From assembly GCA_025929805.1 (NCBI GenBank), contig JAICPP010000133.1:1-9094 (forward strand): a stretch of 9,094 bases of DNA, in the 5' to 3' direction. The stretch comes from Gemmatimonadales bacterium (GTDB lineage: Bacteria > Gemmatimonadota > Gemmatimonadetes > Gemmatimonadales > GWC2-71-9). The notes below the pieces were generated by a model, which saw only the letters and a list, made by a program, of their open reading frames with translations, was not told where the DNA came from and did not search any database. Of the stretch, positions 7,543-9,094 are shown in pieces (the stretch's first letter is position 1; each line of letters begins with the position of its first letter). Both the position numbers and the translations under genes were made by a program.

Positions 7543-7550
7543 TGCCTTAA

Positions 7551-9094
7551 ATGGCCGAACGATTGACACTGCCCGTGCTTCCCTTGAGGGAAGTCGTCCT
7601 CTTTCCTGGCGTGACTGCCCCGATCGGCGCTGGCCGACCGGCGACGCTGCGGGCTATCGAGGCTGCCCTGGCCGGCTCCGACCGGTTGGTGTTCGCAGTT
7701 TCTCAACGACACAACGTGGAGAGCGTGACGTCCGATGCGCTCTATACCATAGGAACCATCGCCCGGATCGGTCAGCTGCAACGTGGGCTATCCGGTATGC
7801 AGCTGCTGCTCAACGGTGAGCGGCGCGGCATCGCCATTCACTATAGCGAACGCGACGGTTTCCTCGAGGCCATTGTGCGCGAGGCCGAAGAGATGCTGCC
7901 GCTCAAGGCGGAGGATCCCGCCTTCGTAGCCTTGCACCGGGAGGCGCGGGCACGCGCGGCCGAGCTGGGACAGAAGTCAGGGCTTCCTGACGAGGTCGTC
8001 CAGCAGGTCCTGGCCGGGGTAAATGAGCCCGGGAAGTTTGCCGACCTGGTTGCCGGCTATATCGACATTACGCCGGCGCAGCGGCAGATGCTGCTCGAGA
8101 CTCTGAGCGTCGAAGAGCGGCTCCGCCGGGTGCTGGTGCACATGCAGCGACAGATCGGTGTGCTCGATGCCCAGGAGGACATCAAGTCTCAGGTGCAGGA
8201 GGAGCTGGGTGAGCGCCAGCGGGAGATGTTCCTCCGGGAGCAGCTCAAGACGATTCAGCGCGAGCTGGGCGAGGGTGACGAGCGAGACGATCTCCAGGAG
8301 CTGAAGGACCAGCTGGCCGACCTCGACCTGCCGGCAGAGGCACGCAAGGAGGTGGACCGGGAGTTCGGCCGGTTAAGCCGGATTGGCCGCGAGTCCATGG
8401 AATCGCAGGTGATTCGCACCTTCCTCGAGAACATTGCCGAGCTTCCCTGGAACGAGCGGAGCAAGGAGCACCTCGATCTTGGGGAAGCGCAAAGGATCCT
8501 GGACGAAGACCACTATGCGTTGGGAGACGTCAAGGATCGGGTTCTCGAGTTCCTGGCGGTCCGGCAGCTCCGGCTTCAGCAGGAGTCGGCTGAGCGCGCC
8601 CGAGAGGCCGCCGGCGATGGTGCGCTGGACCAGGCCAAGGCCGAGCAGAAGGCGGAGGAGATCGCCGCTGGCGAGTCCACCGATGCGCCGCAGGCCACAG
8701 CGACGATCCCGGCCCCGAATGCCCCCACCAAGGGGAACGAGGATGATCGCATAGCCAAGGGGCCAATCCTCTTGTTCGTCGGCCCCCCGGGCGTAGGCAA
8801 GACCTCGGTGGCCAAGTCCATCGCCCGCGCCATGGGCAGGAAGTACGTCCGTATCTCCCTGGGTGGCGCTCGGGACGAAGCGGACATCAGGGGGCACCGG
8901 CGGACCTATGTCGGAGCCATGCCTGGCCGCATCATCCAGGGGATGAAGCAAGCGGGCACCAGGAACCCGGTCTTCCTGCTGGACGAGGTGGACAAGCTGG
9001 GCATCTCCTTCCAGGGTGACCCGGCGAGCGCGCTGTTGGAGGTGCTCGATCCGGCCCAGAACGACACGTTCGTGGATCACTACCTCGGCGTGCC
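7551..9094 (+). CDS. lon: ATP-dependent Lon protease, N-terminal and partial AAA+ part (3' truncated)
   Basis: The frame is open from the ATG to the right edge, giving 514 complete codons. Lon is a cytoplasmic homohexamer that unfolds and degrades damaged and regulatory proteins. The LON substrate-binding domain starts with LPVLPLREVVLFPG. It is followed by the long helical region (REMFLREQLKTIQRELGE) and then LPWNERSKEHLDLGEAQRIL, DEDHYALGDVKDRVLEFLAV. The AAA+ module begins at KGPILLFVGPPGVGKTS, with Walker A at 411-418 (K417), the pore-loop aromatic Y453 in RTYVGAMPG, and Walker B LLDEVDK (D478, E479). Every AAA+ landmark is shifted by 55 residues relative to E. coli Lon (K362, Y398). The shift comes from a charged, Ala-rich insert at about 342-402 (bases 8574-8756). 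The Ser-Lys protease domain lies beyond the window. The gene runs divergently from the kinase gene. Confidence 0.97.
   Translation, partial: MAERLTLPVLPLREVVLFPGVTAPIGAGRPATLRAIEAALAGSDRLVFAVSQRHNVESVTSDALYTIGTIARIGQLQRGLSGMQLLLNGERRGIAIHYSERDGFLEAIVREAEEMLPLKAEDPAFVALHREARARAAELGQKSGLPDEVVQQVLAGVNEPGKFADLVAGYIDITPAQRQMLLETLSVEERLRRVLVHMQRQIGVLDAQEDIKSQVQEELGERQREMFLREQLKTIQRELGEGDERDDLQELKDQLADLDLPAEARKEVDREFGRLSRIGRESMESQVIRTFLENIAELPWNERSKEHLDLGEAQRILDEDHYALGDVKDRVLEFLAVRQLRLQQESAERAREAAGDGALDQAKAEQKAEEIAAGESTDAPQATATIPAPNAPTKGNEDDRIAKGPILLFVGPPGVGKTSVAKSIARAMGRKYVRISLGGARDEADIRGHRRTYVGAMPGRIIQGMKQAGTRNPVFLLDEVDKLGISFQGDPASALLEVLDPAQNDTFVDHYLGV
8574..8756 (+). other. Lineage-type insert within Lon before Walker A
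   Basis: These bases encode 61 residues between VRQLR and KGPILLF, where E. coli Lon has only a few. The first half (to about residue 373) is rich in Glu, Ala, Gln, Lys and Arg, fitting a continuation of the coiled-coil helix. The second half is Thr/Pro/Ala/Asp-rich and looks disordered. The reading frame stays open and in register through it, so it is an in-frame insert and not a sequencing error. Confidence 0.8.

Larger units (their letters stand above)
7176..7550. promoter_or_regulatory. Divergent intergenic region between the kinase gene and lon
   Basis: These 375 bases contain no credible gene and are visibly less GC-rich around 7260-7520 than the coding flanks. They must hold the promoters of both the leftward kinase gene and the rightward lon gene. 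I find no good -35/-10 pair, no CIRCE element, and no clear sigma-32-type promoter, so the exact sites are left open. Two hairpins that could lie in the lon leader are listed separately. A 4-bp inverted repeat, GAGT (7356-7359) and ACTC (7366-7369), is too short to call an operator. Confidence 0.5.

Noticed and set aside
7541..7550. GAGTGC-CTTAA before the lon start, considered as half of a CIRCE element.
   Set aside because: The matching TTAGCACTC half is not present at the required distance; GGAG belongs to the ribosome-binding site.
8373..9080. Long open frame on the - strand (235 codons).
   Set aside because: It lies entirely opposite lon, whose protein is unmistakable; the frame is open because of GC-rich codon bias and its translation shows no family pattern.
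1..9094. Search for tRNA genes, insertion sequences, CRISPR repeats, phage or defence genes.
   Set aside because: No cloverleaf, transposase motif, terminal inverted repeats, regularly spaced repeats or defence-type domains were seen; the genes are ordinary chromosomal ones.

Overview
This 9.1 kb window is GC-rich chromosomal DNA from a Gram-negative-type bacterium. The combination of genes suggests the Gemmatimonadota, with Acidobacteriota or a related soil phylum as the alternative. The pointers are a single-chain fused E1 alpha/beta 2-oxoacid dehydrogenase, a secreted M1 metallopeptidase with a large extra N-terminal region, and a Hanks-type kinase followed by a 2TM domain and a coiled coil. 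This assignment is an inference from protein style; no rRNA or other marker gene is present.

Layout, left to right. (1) Positions 1-248 (+) hold the 3' end of a YtcJ-like amidohydrolase gene cut by the left edge. (2) Positions 409-2754 (+) encode an exported zinc-dependent M1-family peptidase with intact HExxH-18-E and a variant of the GxMEN exopeptidase motif. (3) Positions 2845-4971 (+) encode the fused E1 component of a 2-oxoacid dehydrogenase complex; no E2 or E3 gene is in view. (4) Positions 4972-5312 lie between two convergent genes. They contain no ORF, but do contain a terminator-like GC hairpin, further inverted repeats and promoter-like hexamers. (5) Positions 5313-7175 (-) encode a membrane-tethered Ser/Thr protein kinase. 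(6) Positions 7176-7550 are a divergent intergenic region holding the kinase and lon control regions. (7) Positions 7551-9094 (+) encode the first 514 residues of ATP-dependent Lon protease, cut by the right edge. This Lon carries an unusual insert of about 55 residues just before the AAA+ Walker A motif.

The genes do not form one pathway. They are housekeeping and metabolic genes: peptide turnover outside the cytoplasm (M1), oxidative decarboxylation of branched-chain or related 2-oxoacids (E1), signalling (kinase) and cytoplasmic protein quality control (Lon). I see no defence system, mobile element, CRISPR array, tRNA or biosynthetic cluster. The points most worth a second look are the Lon insert, the altered GxMEN motif and extra N-terminal region of the M1 protein, the kinase-2TM-coiled-coil architecture, and the structured ORF-free stretch between the convergent genes. 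None of these amounts to a clear new system.
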